The position numbers and the translations under genes are program-made. The notes beneath the pieces are model-generated. The model had not been told where the DNA came from and made no database searches. It was given only the letters and a program-made list of their open reading frames with translations. From NCBI GenBank assembly GCA_014526335.1, contig JACTAT010000327.1, forward strand, positions 1-64,000: 64,000 bases of DNA. The letters run 5' to 3'. This DNA is from Chrysaora quinquecirrha (taxonomy: Eukaryota; Cnidaria; Scyphozoa; Semaeostomeae; Pelagiidae). Below are positions 1 through 13,281 of this stretch, piece after piece; within the stretch, counting starts at the first letter, position 1, and each line of letters begins with the position of its first letter.

Positions 1-3000
1 GGACAAATACAGTTGGTGACAAATCAACATTAAAGATTGAAGTGCGTGATATATCGCAACACTTAACAAAAGCTGAGAGATATAAGATAATGTGAATACC
101 TGGAAATAATGATTACATTCGAATATCATCTATTTGAGTAATTGAGATAATTGAGTTAAAAACGGACCGTATATCAATAAAGAGAGGTGGAAGTACATGT
201 TATATAAATGCAATCATATTCATACGTAAGGAGTTTATCCACCATATCATCAATCTGATTGAACTGCAAAATACAGTATATCAATACGTCGACAGAAATT
301 CAGACATTGGAAGTATTTGAGAATGTTTCTACACTTTTGACATCATGGCATTAAATAAGGGAGATGGAAGTACATTGTATATCAATACAATCATATGTAA
401 GGAGTTTATCGGCTATATCACATATCTGGTTGAACTGCATGATATAAATATATATATATATATATATTTATATATCCATAAATTCAGAGCTTTTAAGATA
501 TTGAATGTATTTGACGATGTTTAATACAATTTGAAGATCATGTCATTAAATAATGAATATGGAAGTGCATGGGATATCAGGCGGGATATCAATACAATCA
601 TACGTAAGGAGTTTATCGACAATATCAGATATGTCATTGAAGTGCTTGATATATAAATATATCCATACGTGGACATTCATTCATAGCTATATCGGATGTC
701 TTTGAGAATGTTAAATAAAATTTGGAGAACATGTCATTCAATGCTTGAGATGGAAGTGCATGGTATATCAATAAAATCATACGTGAAGAGTTTATCAACT
801 ATATTATAGAACTGATTAAACTGCAAAATACGGAACATCAATACGTGGAAGAAAATTCAGAAATTGGATGTATTTGAGAATTTTTACATTTGGTAATCTT
901 GTCATTAAATAATCAAGATGGAAGTGCATGGTACATCAATAGAATCATAGTGAGGGGTTTATTCGACTATCTCGTATATCTGGTTCAACTGAATGGTATA
1001 TCACTATATCTATAATTGGAGATATATTCAGTTATTGGATGTCTTTCAGAATGATGTTTACATTTATTGATCAAAAAAAATAATAGAGACGTACGGAAGT
1101 GCATATGGAAGTGCATGGCAGATAGACGTGAATCGTATAATGCATCCATATAGTAACATACGAAGATATGAATATGGAAGTGCATGGAATATCAATACAG
1201 TCATACTTGAGGAGTTTATCGGCTGTATCAAATGTCTGGTTGAACTGCATGGTATATCAATAAAGCAATACATAGAGAATTATTCAGATATTGGATGTAT
1301 TTGAGAAAGATTTTTACATTTGGTGATCATTGCATTAAATAATAGAGAAAGATTGATATGGTATATCATTATAATCATACGTGAATTTTTGATCAGATAT
1401 TGCACTAATTGACAAATATTCAATTCTGCAGGAAATCATCTCGTTGGACTTAGATTGAATCAGATAATGCATCCATACAGCAACATACCAATATCGTTTC
1501 AGACATTGCATATACAAAAAATATTTTCATATAGTTGGAGATTATCTTGTTCAACGTAGATTGATCTTGATGATACATCAAAACTGCTATATACAGGTAG
1601 GAGTTTAGACATACCAGATATTGGAAAATGTTGTTGATTTGGAGAGTATAGCACTACATAATCACAATGGACGATACAATGAAAAGAAAAGAAGGGTACA
1701 ATCAATATGTAGCGAAACAGGAGAAATGAATTTGGAAAAAACAAACTTTCGTCTATGACGTGTCAAAATCATAATTCTAATTGACGTCACAATCATTTAC
1801 ACTGTCGTTGTTCGAAAAAGGACAGGAATCTTTGTGCAGATCATTCGATAGAATAATAACACGAGGACAAATACAGAGGGTGACAATTCAACATGAAAGA
1901 TTGAAGTGCGTGATATATCGCAACACTTAAAAGAAGCTGAGAGGTATAAGATAATGGAAATATTTGGAAATAATGATTACACTTTTATATCATCTCTTCT
2001 AGTAATTGAGATAATTGAGATGAAAACGGACGGTATATCAATTAAGAGAGATTGAAGTACATGTTATATAAATACAGTCATACGTAAGGAGTTTATCCAC
2101 TATATCACAAATATGATTGAACTGCCAAATACACTATATCAATACAGCGAGAGAATTCCAGACATTGGAAGTAGTTGAGAATCCTTTTACCATTTCAAGA
2201 CCATGGCATTAATTAAGGGAGATGGAAGTAGCTAGCTACATGGTATATCAATACAATCATGTGTAAGGAGTTTATAGGCTATATCATATATCTGATTGAA
2301 CTGCATGATGTATAAATATATCAATACATTGAAAGCTTTTTAGATATTGAATGTAATGGACGATGTTTAATAAAATTTGGAGATCATGTCATTAAATAAT
2401 GAGTATGGAAGTGCAAGGGATATCAATACTATCATACTTGAGTAGTTTATCGACTATATCAGATATGCCATTGATGTTCTTGATAAGTTAATATATCCAT
2501 ATGTGGACATTCATTCATATATATAGGATGTCTTTATGAATGTTAAAGAAAATTAGGAGAACATGTCATTCAATGCTTGAGATGGAAGTACATGGTATAT
2601 CAATACAATCATATGTAAGGAATTTATCGGCTTTATGATATATCTGGTTGTACTGTATGATATACAAATTTATCCATACATTTAGAGCTTTTTAGATATT
2701 GAATGTATTTGAAGATGTTTAATAAGATTTGGAGACCAGCTCATTAAATAATGAATATTGAAGTGCATGGAATATCAATACAATCATACGTAAGGAGTTT
2801 ATCCACTATATCAGAATCGGATTGAACTACAAAATACAGTATATGAATAGGTCGAGAGAAATTCAGACATTGGAAGTATTTTGAGAATGTTTCTACCATT
2901 TTGAAATCATTGCATTAAATAAGGGAGATTGAAGTACATCGTATATCAATACAAACACACGTAAGGAGTTTATCCACTATATCATAAATATGATTGAACT

Positions 3001-4595
3001 GCCAAATACAGTATATCAATACAGCGAGAGAATTTCAGACATTGGAAGTAGTTGAGAATGTTTTTACCATTTCAATACCATGGCATTAATTAAGGGAGAT
3101 GGAAGTAGCTAGCTACATGGTATATCAATACAATCATATGTAAGGAGATTATCGGTTATATCATATATCTGATTGAACTGCATGATGTATAAATATATCA
3201 ATACATTGAAAGCTTTTTAGATATTGAATGTAATGGACGATGTTTAATAAAATTTGGAGATCATGTCATTAAGTAATGAAGATGGAAGTGTAAGGGATAT
3301 CATTACGATCATACGTAAGGAGTTTATCGGCTATATCATATATTTGGTTGAACTGCATGATATATAAATATATCCATACATTGAGAGCTTTTTAGCTATA
3401 GAATGCAATTGACGATGTTAAATACAATTTGGAGATCATTTCATTAAGTAATGAATATGGAAGTGCAAGGGATATCAAAACAGTCATACTTGAGGAGTTT
3501 ATCGGCTATATCAAATGTCTGGTTGAACTGAATGGTATATGAATATAACAATACAAAGAGAATTGTTCAGATATTGGATGTATTTGAGAAAGATTTTTAC
3601 ATTTGGTGGTCATGGCATTAAATAACTGAGAAAGACTGATATGGTTTATCAATACAATCATACGTGAATTGCTGATCAGATATTGCACTGATTGACAAAT
3701 ACTCAATTCTGTAGGAAATCATCTCATTGGACTTAGATTATTCGGATAATGCATCCATACAGCAACATACGAAGATCGTTTCAGACATTGCATATACAAA
3801 GAATATTTTCATATAGTTTGAGATTATCTGGTTCACCGTAGATTGATTTCGATGATACATCAATACTGTAATGTACGGGTAGGAGTTTAGACATGCCAGA
3901 TCTTAGACAACGTTGTAGATATGGAGAGTATAGAACTAAATAATCACAATGGACGTTTGATTAAAAAGAATAGAACGGTACAATCAATGTTTAGCAAAAC
4001 ATGAAAAATAGAATTTGGAGAATACAAACTTTCGTCTATGACGTGTCGAATCATAATTCTAATTGACGTCACAATCATTTATAATGTCGGTGATCAAAAA
4101 AGGAAAAGAATCTTTGTACAGATCATTCGACAGAATAATAACACGAGGACAAATACAGAGGGCGACAAATCAACATTAAAAATTGAAGTGCGTGATATAT
4201 CGCACCATTTAACAAAAGCTGAGAGGTATAAGATAATGTGAATACCTGGAAATAATGATTACATTTGAATATCATCTATTTGAGTAATTGAGATAATTGA
4301 GTTAAAAACGGACCGTATATCAATAAAGAGAGGTGGAAGTACATGTTATATAAATACAATCATATTCATACGTAAGGAGTTTATCCACCATATCATCAAT
4401 CTGATAGAACTGCAAAATACAGTATATCAATACGTCGACAGAAATTCAGACATTGGAAGTATTTGAGAATGTTTTTACCATTTCAAGACCATGGCAACAA
4501 ATAAGGGAGATGAAAGTAGCTTGCTACTTGGTATATCAATACCATCATATGTAAGGAGTTTATCGGCTATATCACATATCTGGTTGAACTGCATG

Positions 4596-4672
<77 letters not shown>

Positions 4673-5827
4673 GAGCTTTTAAGATATTGAATGTATTTGA
4701 CGATGTTTAATACAATTTGAAGATCATGTCATTAAATAATGAATATGGAAGTGCATGGGATATCAATACAATCATACGTAAGGAGTTTATCGACAATATC
4801 AGATATGTCATTGAAGTTTTTGATATATATATATATCCATACGTGGACATTCATTCATAGCCACATCGGATGTCTTTGAGAATGTTAAATAAAATTTGGA
4901 GAACATGTCATTCAATGCTTGAGATGGAAGTGCATGGTATATCAATGAAATCATACGTGAAGAGTTTATCAACTATATCATAGAACTGATTAAACTGCAA
5001 AATACGGAATATCAATACGTGGAAGAAAATTCAGAAATTGGATGTATTTGAGAATTTTTACATTTGGTAATCTTGTCATTAAATAATCAAAATGGAAGTA
5101 CATGGTACATCAATAGAATCATAGTGTGGGGTTTATTCGACTATCTCGTATATCTAATTGAACTGAATGGTATATCAATATATCTATAATTGGAGATATA
5201 TTCAGTTATTGGATGTCTTTCAGAATGAAGTTTTACATTTATTGATCAAAATAAATAATAGAGACGTACGGAAGTGCATATGGAAGTGCATGGCAGATAG
5301 ACGTGAATCGTATAATGCATCCATATAGTAGCATACGAAGATATGAATATGGAAGTGCATGGAATATCAATACAGTCATACTTGAGGAGTTTATCGGCTG
5401 TATCAAATGTCTGGTTGAACTGCATGGTATATCAATAAAGCAATACATAGAGAGTTATTCAGATATTGGATGTATTTGAGAAGGATTTTTACATTTGGTG
5501 ATCATGGCATTAAAGAATAGAGAAAGACTGATATGGTATATCATTATAATCATACGTGAATTTCGATCAGATATTGCACTAATTGACAAATATTCAATTC
5601 TGTAGGAAATCATCTCATTGAACTTAGATTATTCGGATAATGCATCCATACAGCAACATACGAAGATCGTTTCAGACATTGCATATACAAAGAATATTTT
5701 CATGTAGTTGGAGAGTATCTGGTTCAACGTAGATTGATTTCGATGATACATCAATACTGCAATATACGGGTAGGTGTTTAGACATGCCAGATATTGGAAA
5801 ATGTTGTAGATTTGTTGAGTATAGCAT
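1..5827 (+). repeat. Satellite array, ~180-bp monomers in a higher-order unit
   Basis: Head-to-tail copies of a diverged AT-rich monomer. The marker words 'ggaagtgcatgg', 'tatatcaatacaatcata', 'aggagtttatc' and 'gttgaactgcatg' return every 175-190 bases (for example near 190, 366, 550, 730 and 918). A second level is visible: a non-monomer block containing 'acgaggacaaatacagag' recurs near 1860 and 4145, and its equivalent opens the window, so the higher-order unit is about 1.9-2.3 kb. Copies of equal rank are far more alike than neighbouring monomers. The array is cut off by the window start and ends abruptly near 5827 in unrelated sequence. Short open frames inside it are shared only because the repeats are similar, so I do not call them genes. 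Confidence 0.9.
4602..4669. repeat. (TA)n microsatellite inside the satellite
   Basis: An almost pure AT dinucleotide run of about 68 bases. The equivalent place in the first higher-order copy (about 450-470) has a much shorter run, so this tract expanded after the copies duplicated. Confidence 0.95.
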
Positions 5828-7079
5828 AGTGGGGACCAGATGACCAAGCGTCCTTTCCTCCTGTGACTGGTTTATGATATATTATTGCACCTTGTATATC
5901 TTTTAAATTTTTAGTTGAATGTAAAAAAATAAACCATTTTCGGATCAGTAAGAAGCGAGAGATTTCTTTGTCTAACTTGTCTAACTTTAATTTTGTCGCA
6001 ATTATTTGGAAAACTCGCCTTTGAAGCAATACATTTTTTGTTAGCTGTACCTTATCCTAATTTTCGTTCCATTCTTAGGCCCCTGTTCGAAAGAATAATA
6101 CAGTTATTGAGACAAAAAATACATTGACGATTTTTGAATGGAAAGTAATGTCGCTGTTGGCCGTTGCTATTTCTTGATTTTCTGGAGTTGAATTTGCAGA
6201 AAAATAGGTCGAAGCCAAGGTAAGGGGCATCAACATGAAGCAGACTTCAAGTCATACGAAACGTTTTTTCATTATGATCACTACATGTTAAAATGGTAAC
6301 GTTGTAAATATTGGTCATCAAAGATCACGCCTTTTCTTTGTAACAGTAGAGTGTCCCACGTGTCCCATCGATCTTTGATCTTGACTCAAGTTTTTCTGGT
6401 AGAGTCATTTCAAATATATGACTCAGCAACGCATTATAAAGTCACCTATTTTTCCTACAATGTTTTTAAAAATTAGAAAAAATCAGTCAAGAAGGTCAAA
6501 TGTTTATAATGCGACTTGTAATAAGCTTAGGCCGATGGGGGTTTGACGACTTTCCCTTTTCATGGTTTTAGCGAAAGAAATTTTAGAAGAAAAAATAGCT
6601 GAAGTCTGCGTTCGCTGTGCTGATGTCGGCGGTCGTGTGATTTTTCAGATGTGTCTACCTAAAACTTTCCACAAGGAGTTGATGCTGAATGCACCATGTC
6701 TCGCGAATGCTTGCCACAATATGCATTCCGGGTTGATCAGCATTACCCAGGTTCAAGCTTAAAATAATCAATTCTAGAAAGTCATACAGCCAAGGGTTCT
6801 CTTCACATAAAATTTTCAGCTATATAAGGCCTTCATGTCTGTCATACATAAATTAATGCATAATCTCTTGAAAGGCAACACCATAGGACAAATGTTTTCA
6901 CAAGTGGCACACTACAATTCACGTGAGTCAAGCCCATGATGACGCTCTACATACAAAACTGCAAACTAAAAATGTATCCAAAGGAGGAAAAGCTGCGATG
7001 CTATAACGTAAGTGCAATTTTTTTCAAGACCTTTTGCTAATTGACATCCGTTCCATTTAATTACTCGTCGTCAAACTTG
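5828..7079. other. Unassigned stretch after the satellite
   Basis: This is AT-rich sequence between the satellite border and the 3' end of the minus-strand gene. A short open frame at 6562-6762 has no recognisable motif, and no repeat or RNA gene was seen. It may include the 3' UTR and downstream flank of the gene ending at 7080. Confidence 0.5.
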
Positions 7080-10000
7080 TTAAAAATAGAAATCAGAACT
7101 ATTAATTTCGTCAATTTCTTCAAGTATCTTTTCTTCGCTGTTGATCTTTGCAATCTGCAACGAAAAATGAATAATAGGTGAAATAAAAATACCAAAAAAA
7201 CATTAAAATATAAAAAAATAACATTACCAATGTTGGTATGTGGAGTCTGAAGACGTCGAAAGCAAGCAGAAATATTCAGTTACGGTGAGATATAAATGAA
7301 TGCGAGGAATAGTAAGGAGTCTATCAAAAACGCATAACCGGAGAACTTAATTCATAATTGTATCGGTGAGAAGATGGCACAGCCTTTCCAAATTATAGGC
7401 CAGCCATGTTGAGTTTCTTTTCTGTACAAGATACACCACGATTGATCAAGTCACCACTTTATTTTCATATTTCATATCATATCTCATATTTTAAACATAT
7501 TTGTATAGGGTAAAAAATTACGTCTTAATGCAAAAACACATTTATGAGAATTAAAGGATTTCCGTCTGTCTTGCAACTTCGAAACACCCCTGGTGAATGT
7601 CACGTCACGGACGTCTTCAAGCCAATCACTACTACCTTCACTGCTGAAGGTGTCGTACTAGCTACACTCGAACCTCTAATAGCAGCCACTTATAGCTGCA
7701 AGGTCAAGTTGCCGTTATTGGGAGTAGGCCCCTAGACGAAGGTGTATCAAAAAATGTAACTAAATCTCGCCCAATCTCATTTCACGCACTGATATGTTCT
7801 TGAAGACACTTGGGTGGCCGTTTTGCAAATATAAACCTGTATGAAGACACTGTCCATAAAATAGTCGGTCATTGACTGGTAGCAATAAATAAACAAATTA
7901 ATAAGATTTTGGTAAGCAGACAAATAGCATTGTCAAAGTTCAGAAAAAAAACCTGGTCACCTAGTCCCATCTTTGAAGCTATAAAGTGAAAAAGGCATAG
8001 GCCAATACTATAATGAAACGTTTTGGATATTTATCAGGAAATGATTCGGGAGAGCTCCCTATTGTCCTGATAAATATCAAAGGCTTGTTTTGATAAGCTA
8101 TACAGTCATTCATAATAGATTTCTTTTTAATGCAGAGCAATAAATTGGCGTGAAGAGGCTTGTTTCTTTTGATTGGCATTTTTCATTTTGATTGCGAAAG
8201 AAGCGTAGGCCTAATCAGATCTCGTGTTCTTTCCTTCTCGAGCACCAACAAGCTATTTGAATGATCAGTAGTCAGACTTCTTTCTGTATTCGGGGGTAGA
8301 TCAATCTGCAATTAAGAATGAGCTTGACACTAGTTTCTTAATTTCTTAAGTTGATTTCGAAAATTTCAGGGTCACAATTCATCTTTTTACTGGTATTCAC
8401 CAGCTCGCTTATTAACTTGCAATATTTCACGTGTCGTGCTGGCTACTCGTTCATGCTTCATGATTTTTTTTTGTTCATTTCACGTTGCACGTCTTTAAAA
8501 AACCTCCAGTCACGTTACACGGAAATACCCATTCCCTCTTGTTTGAAAAGATGTTTGGTATATATGGTTCAGTATACAGATAAAAACATATTGGCAGTCA
8601 AAAACTTGGTACCTGTGACGCTTCCAGCTCTTCGCCATTCTTCAATCTTGTCTTAAGCACTTCAATCTGCTTTAGCTTCTTGTTTAAACTCCTCAAGCGC
8701 TTCTCTGTTGGATTTTGAAAAATTGGCTCATCGGGTGTAGTTTGATCGCAGTTAGCTGCTATTCTGTTCAATGAAGTTTCAACTTCTCCTTTTGAAAGGG
8801 AAGGGCTAAAAAGAGTATTTGATAGCTGAATATAATAATACTGCATGTCTCCACTTTAACAAATGTATCAATTCGGTCGAATTCGCTCGCTGCTATCATC
8901 AAGTCCTTTGTCTATTTCAACTGACACGAGAGCTGTCCACTCGATCAAAATTGATCGAACAGCAAGTTGTCGATGCAGTAAATAAAATAAATGAACAGAC
9001 CTCGGAAGTAACAAATAAATCCATATGAGAGTGGAAATTGCGAGCGCATGCGCACTAATTCAAGATTTAGCTAGCAAAAATCTCCGAGATTTTCCACTGA
9101 TCTTTAGTCGAGATCAGTGGATTTTTCAAGTAATCTTTAAAAACTACGCACCAATTTTTAAAATTTAAAATTGAATTTTCGACATGAAAATCTGTTAGCA
9201 CCCCTGAGTTGCCTGGTTTTAGTGATAAAACTTGTAATAACTTTTTTCCGTATCTTCATAATAAAAGCCGCATTAGATTTTAATTTTCTTCAGCTATTGT
9301 AGGGTTAATTTCGGTTTTAAAAAAGCTTGTGGGTTAAAACACTTCCTTAAGTTTTGCTTTTTTCTGGACCTTTCACCCTCCTTCGTTTATGCATTGAGTA
9401 CCTTTTAGTTGAGCTACGTTAACTTGGCTCTGTTTTTTCATCCCTCTATTGCTCTTACAGCAAAGATAACAAGAGCTATTATCATCAACAGGTGATAACT
9501 TTTGTATGATGCGATTGTTACCATTTAAAGATTTTAGTGTAAAAATTTCCATTACTATGAGAATATTTTCTTCGTTTTTTTTTTTAATTTTTCAAATCTG
9601 CAGCGTGCAAAACCTGCCAAAACTCGTTAGATTATTAGATTAGATTATTGGCGCATGTGCTCGCAATTTCGATTCCTCCTATGGACTCTACAGTTGACAC
9701 TTTAAAGGAAGTTTCTTTGAATATTGTTGCCACTCAATTAGACCTAAATTTTGTTAGCGAGATGTTATTAGAAACTTTATCATCATATCGAGCAAAGCGG
9801 TCTTGTGGTCATCCTTTTAGAGCTTCTCTCCATAGATCGAATCAACAACATTCGCTAAGTGGAATCTGGTGTAAAGCAAAAAGTGAAGATTGCATATAAA
9901 ATTTCGACCAAGCAATGTATATTTAATTTTCGATGATATATTGTATGTACCAACTTGTGACCAGCTGAGGTGTCTTGCAAAACCCAAATGTCCTGTCTCA

Positions 10001-10817
10001 ATTTCATTGCGAGATTGTGATTCTGAAATTCGAAAGACAGCAGAGACTCAGAAGTCATAGGTGACAGATGACGACAGCCACAAGAAATACTCAAGGCTTC
10101 CTCTCCTGGCTTAACCCTACCTAAACAGGATAGCGCGGGATGGGATTTTAAGATTGAATTTTTCCTTAATCTTGCCGAAGGGACCAAGGGGGTGTTTTCT
10201 ACCCTTCTCCAAAGTTTTGTCGCAAGTGTTCTGTTGCCTCATCAATATAAGCTTTCAAAGCCGGACAGTTTAACAAAATGGCTGAAAAAAACTTGAATTA
10301 ATACTGATTCGAATGTCTTTATGAGAAAATTGAAGAACAGTTCCTCAGTTTGGCAGCTTTAATGCAAAAGCTACATCCTCATCACAAAAGCAATAATTTG
10401 ATAGGTGTTGAAAAATGACATTTCTGTACAAAACTTTTAGGTCAAATGTTTGCCAGGCTCTTGCCATTCACGCTTGCTGGTCTAACCTTGAAGCAGTACC
10501 TGTTTAAAAGGAGGCAAATCAATTACGGGAGTTGTTTTCGGAAATAGCGATGAACATGACGATTTTTAGCAGTACGCGATAAAATCAGTGTTTTTCAAGG
10601 AAGAAAAAATTACACTTAATTATCATAAATTTTTTATGAAGAAATTGTCATGTTTCACTTACTCCAGTAGTTTTTGCCTCTGCAAGTTTTTCTTTTAAGA
10701 GTTCTAGAGGATCTGGATTTTTCTCAACTTCTACCTTATCATCGGTGATTTTCTTCAATAGCCTTTTGGCAGTTCTTTTTTGTCGCTTCTTTTGTTGCTT
10801 TGATAAACAACTTGAAT
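7080..10817 (-). CDS. eIF2A/PYM-like C-terminal region, last three traced exons
   Basis: Three exons are supported on the minus strand. 10663-10817 follows 'ttgtag' and ends before 'gtaagt'. It encodes a lysine-rich stretch with SKQQKKRQKRTAKRLLKK. 8613-8805 lies between 'tttttag' and 'gtacc' and contains KRLRSLNKKLKQIEVLK followed by NGEELEASQ. 7080-7154 follows 'ttgcag', continues with IAKINSEEKILEEIDEI and reaches TAA. The order (basic SK-AK segment, then the helical KKLKQIE...LE..QL.KI.KE..LL.EL.. motif at the very end) is that of the C-termini of translation factor eIF2A and of the exon-junction partner PYM; spacing in the last motif fits eIF2A better. The first two exons do not join in phase (0 versus 2), so at least one exon between them, and all 5' exons, remain unseen. 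The N-terminal domain that would settle the identity was not found. Confidence 0.5.
8025..8080. repeat. Short perfect inverted repeat in an intron
   Basis: The arms 'gatatttatcagga' and 'tcctgataaatatc' are about 25 bases apart, around 'cgggagagctccct'. Next to it is 'caaaggcttg', which also flanks the terminal hairpin of the Penelope-like element at 26234-28903. It may be a worn terminal remnant of a related element, but the match is short. Confidence 0.45.
9093..9121. repeat. Perfect 11-bp stem hairpin
   Basis: 'tccactgatct' and 'agatcagtgga' are separated by seven bases. The hairpin sits in an intron or flank between exons of the minus-strand gene. Its function is not evident; it could be the core of a small palindromic element. 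Confidence 0.6.
10340..10487 (+). repeat. Dispersed direct repeat, copy 1
   Basis: It starts at 'gttcctcagtttgg' and ends near 'cacgcttgctggtctaa'. A copy in the same direction with few changes lies at 12436-12583. The copies are about 2.1 kb apart and share no coding potential, so they are either two copies of a short interspersed element or the trace of a segment duplication. Confidence 0.8.
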
Positions 10818-13281
10818 CTACAAATGTATTAACAAAGCTTTGTTACAGCTTTGTCCCTAAATTCATCTTTGAACAGGAGCAAAACAACTCTTTACATTTC
10901 TCGATCACCAATATATACAGGAAATCAACTTTTCTTGGCCTCTGCGTACGCTCAGTACTACGCTGGGATTCCTTTTGTCCAAAAGAGAGAGATAAATTAA
11001 CCTCATCAACACTCTTGTTCACCAGGAACTTATGATTTGCTCTAAAACTCCTCTCGATTAGGAATCGGATCGGAAAAAATAAGGCAAGCTTTAACTGAAA
11101 ACTTCTCTGATGTTTATAGTCCGAAGAGTCGCAGACAAATAGAGATTTTTTGAAGTACGGTATGTTCAGAGATGTTCCATTGTTTCCAAATTTGTACCTT
11201 TCAAAAGCTATTGAAATGAAAACAAAAACACATGTCGCGGCTGCCTGCAACCTACTATTGTTTATCACCTACCACAAGACAAATTTTGGCCAATGTAAGC
11301 TTATTACATTTTGTGTGCCTTTTTCGCAAAATTTCAAAGGAATCAAAGGAGTGTGTAAAAGTTTGACTTTTTGTTATTCTAAAAACAAAAAATAAAGAAT
11401 GGATTTCTCAAGAACCAGTTTGTAAGCAATGAAACTTTGACGAATCGCATCCAGAATTATTGTGGAATAACAACAAAAATTGCAAAGATTATAAAATGCC
11501 ACAGAAGAAAAGAAACTGTTGGAAAGAAGTCTATATAAAGCAGAACATCAAGATTGGCAAGGCTCAGAAATGCTTTGCTTTTAATCTTAGCATTCTACTG
11601 CATTGTTAGTTTTAGTGTCCTCACAGGTTTTGCAGTGTTTGATGTGACTGATGTGGCATTTAAGGAAAATTTTTAAAGCTATCTCTTCAGAAATCCTCCA
11701 TGATGCAATCAAAAGTATTTAGGCATTTTCTAGTTTAAACTCTTGTTACTTTCTTTGCCAAACTTTTGAGGGAATGTTATTATCCAGCAGAGGGCTAACA
11801 TTCTTGAATTTACAAGTACCCTAAAATGCAAGCTTTTCTGTCATGGTCTTGGATCCCAACTCCCAAAATGCTTTGTATTCTAAGTGAGTTAACAACTATT
11901 TTTGATCATAATGCATTTCAGAAGGCCCGGCTGGTACACCTCTTATACCACCAATGAAATCAACTGAAGCCACCAGCCATTCTTTCCTCAGAACAATCAG
12001 ACTGGCCAAAAGATTTGAAAATGTTTTCAGGATACCAACTAAGCACATCATTTCTGATGTAAATTTAATTCAATTTGCTGCACTCATGATGTAAAATAAC
12101 ACAAAACCTTGGCCTTAAACAGCCTTATCCTACAAATTTGAGTTGAAAGATAAAGACTGGCTTAAGAAAAACGCTAGGTTGATCTACAGTTCTTTATGAA
12201 GGAAAGGAAAAGTGCATATTTAAGAGTTTTCAAAGCCCATTAGCAAGATTTGTTGTTCTAAAGTGAGAGGAGCTGGTTTCAGCTGATTTTTTTGCTGGGT
12301 TTAGCAGCTTCAGGTAGATTCACCTGGTTTCAGGTGGTTTGAGTTGGGTTTATCTTTTTTTAGATAAAGTAAAAAAATGGGACTAAAGTTGTGTTCTTCA
12401 TAGGCTTTGATATGTCATTTGAGATGAGGTTTGGAGTTCCTCAGTTTGGTAGCTTTAATGCAAAAGCTACATCCTCATCACAAAAGCAATAATTTGATAG
12501 GTGTTGAAAAATGCATTTCTCTACAAAACTTTCAGGTCAAATGCTTCCCAGGCTCTTGCCATTCACGCTTCCTAGTCTAATCACAGTTCTTTAGCAATAA
12601 CACATCAGGTCAGTGATTCAGAGTGATTAAACTAAAATCATTCACACAGTGATCCCTGATGTATAGGTACGTGATACAAAAATGGGTTTCACTTTCATGT
12701 CAACTCCTCTCCTCCTGCTTCTGGCTCTACTTTCAACTTTCCCTGCCTAGAAGCCAATAATACATTAAAAATAACAATAGACTAGAACAAAAGAAAGTGG
12801 CATACATATGTTGTGTCTGGCACACACGGTTTCCTCCTGGGTACTGTCAAATCAACTGAAATTATAAAATTACTGCCTAGTCACTTACCATCCATTTTAA
12901 AGGGTTCTTATTTATCTCTTGCTCTTATTATCACACTTTGAAACTTTGTGTGAACAAAACTGCTCTGTGCTGTTTCACGTCAAGCATTCGGCAATTCCTG
13001 CCTTGGATCTTTTTCAGGAAAGGAACAAGCTGTGTATATCTATGGTAGTTAGAAGACTTGCGATGTTAACTCCCTGATCCATTCTTCGGGTACTGTACTG
13101 GATTGGTTGTTGTTGTTGCTATGGTCTTCACTTCATCACGCCATTTCACTTCACCGACACACAAGTGTCGGACAGAAAGCGGCAAGTGTAAGACGACGTG
13201 GTGTCATGGGCATTTCATGTCATTTGTTGTGGTTATAGACTGGTCATAGCAGCTTGAGGATAGCCTGGAAACATTAAACTG
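10818..13281. other. Spacer between the minus-strand gene and the SMYD4-like gene
   Basis: The two genes point away from each other, so this interval should hold the unseen 5' exons of the minus-strand gene and the promoter of the plus-strand gene. I see the second dispersed repeat (12436-12583) and, near 13155, the small palindrome 'ccgacacacaagtgtcgg'. No coding exon is convincing. Confidence 0.45.
12436..12583 (+). repeat. Dispersed direct repeat, copy 2
   Basis: This is the partner of the repeat at 10340-10487, same orientation, with a handful of substitutions. It lies 0.7 kb upstream of the SMYD4-like coding region. Confidence 0.8.

Larger units (their letters stand above)
8806..10662. 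other. Intron-sized gap with no recognised exon
   Basis: This lies between two exons of the eIF2A/PYM-like gene. It contains the hairpin at 9093-9121 and one copy of a 148-bp dispersed repeat at 10340. Because the flanking exon phases disagree, a small exon should be hidden here, but I could not find one with convincing splice sites. The 110-codon open frame at 9855-10187 (minus) is not recognised. Confidence 0.45.

Noticed and set aside
985..5847. Several similar short open frames on the minus strand in the first 6 kb
   Set aside because: They recur because they lie in satellite monomers and have no recognisable protein motif.
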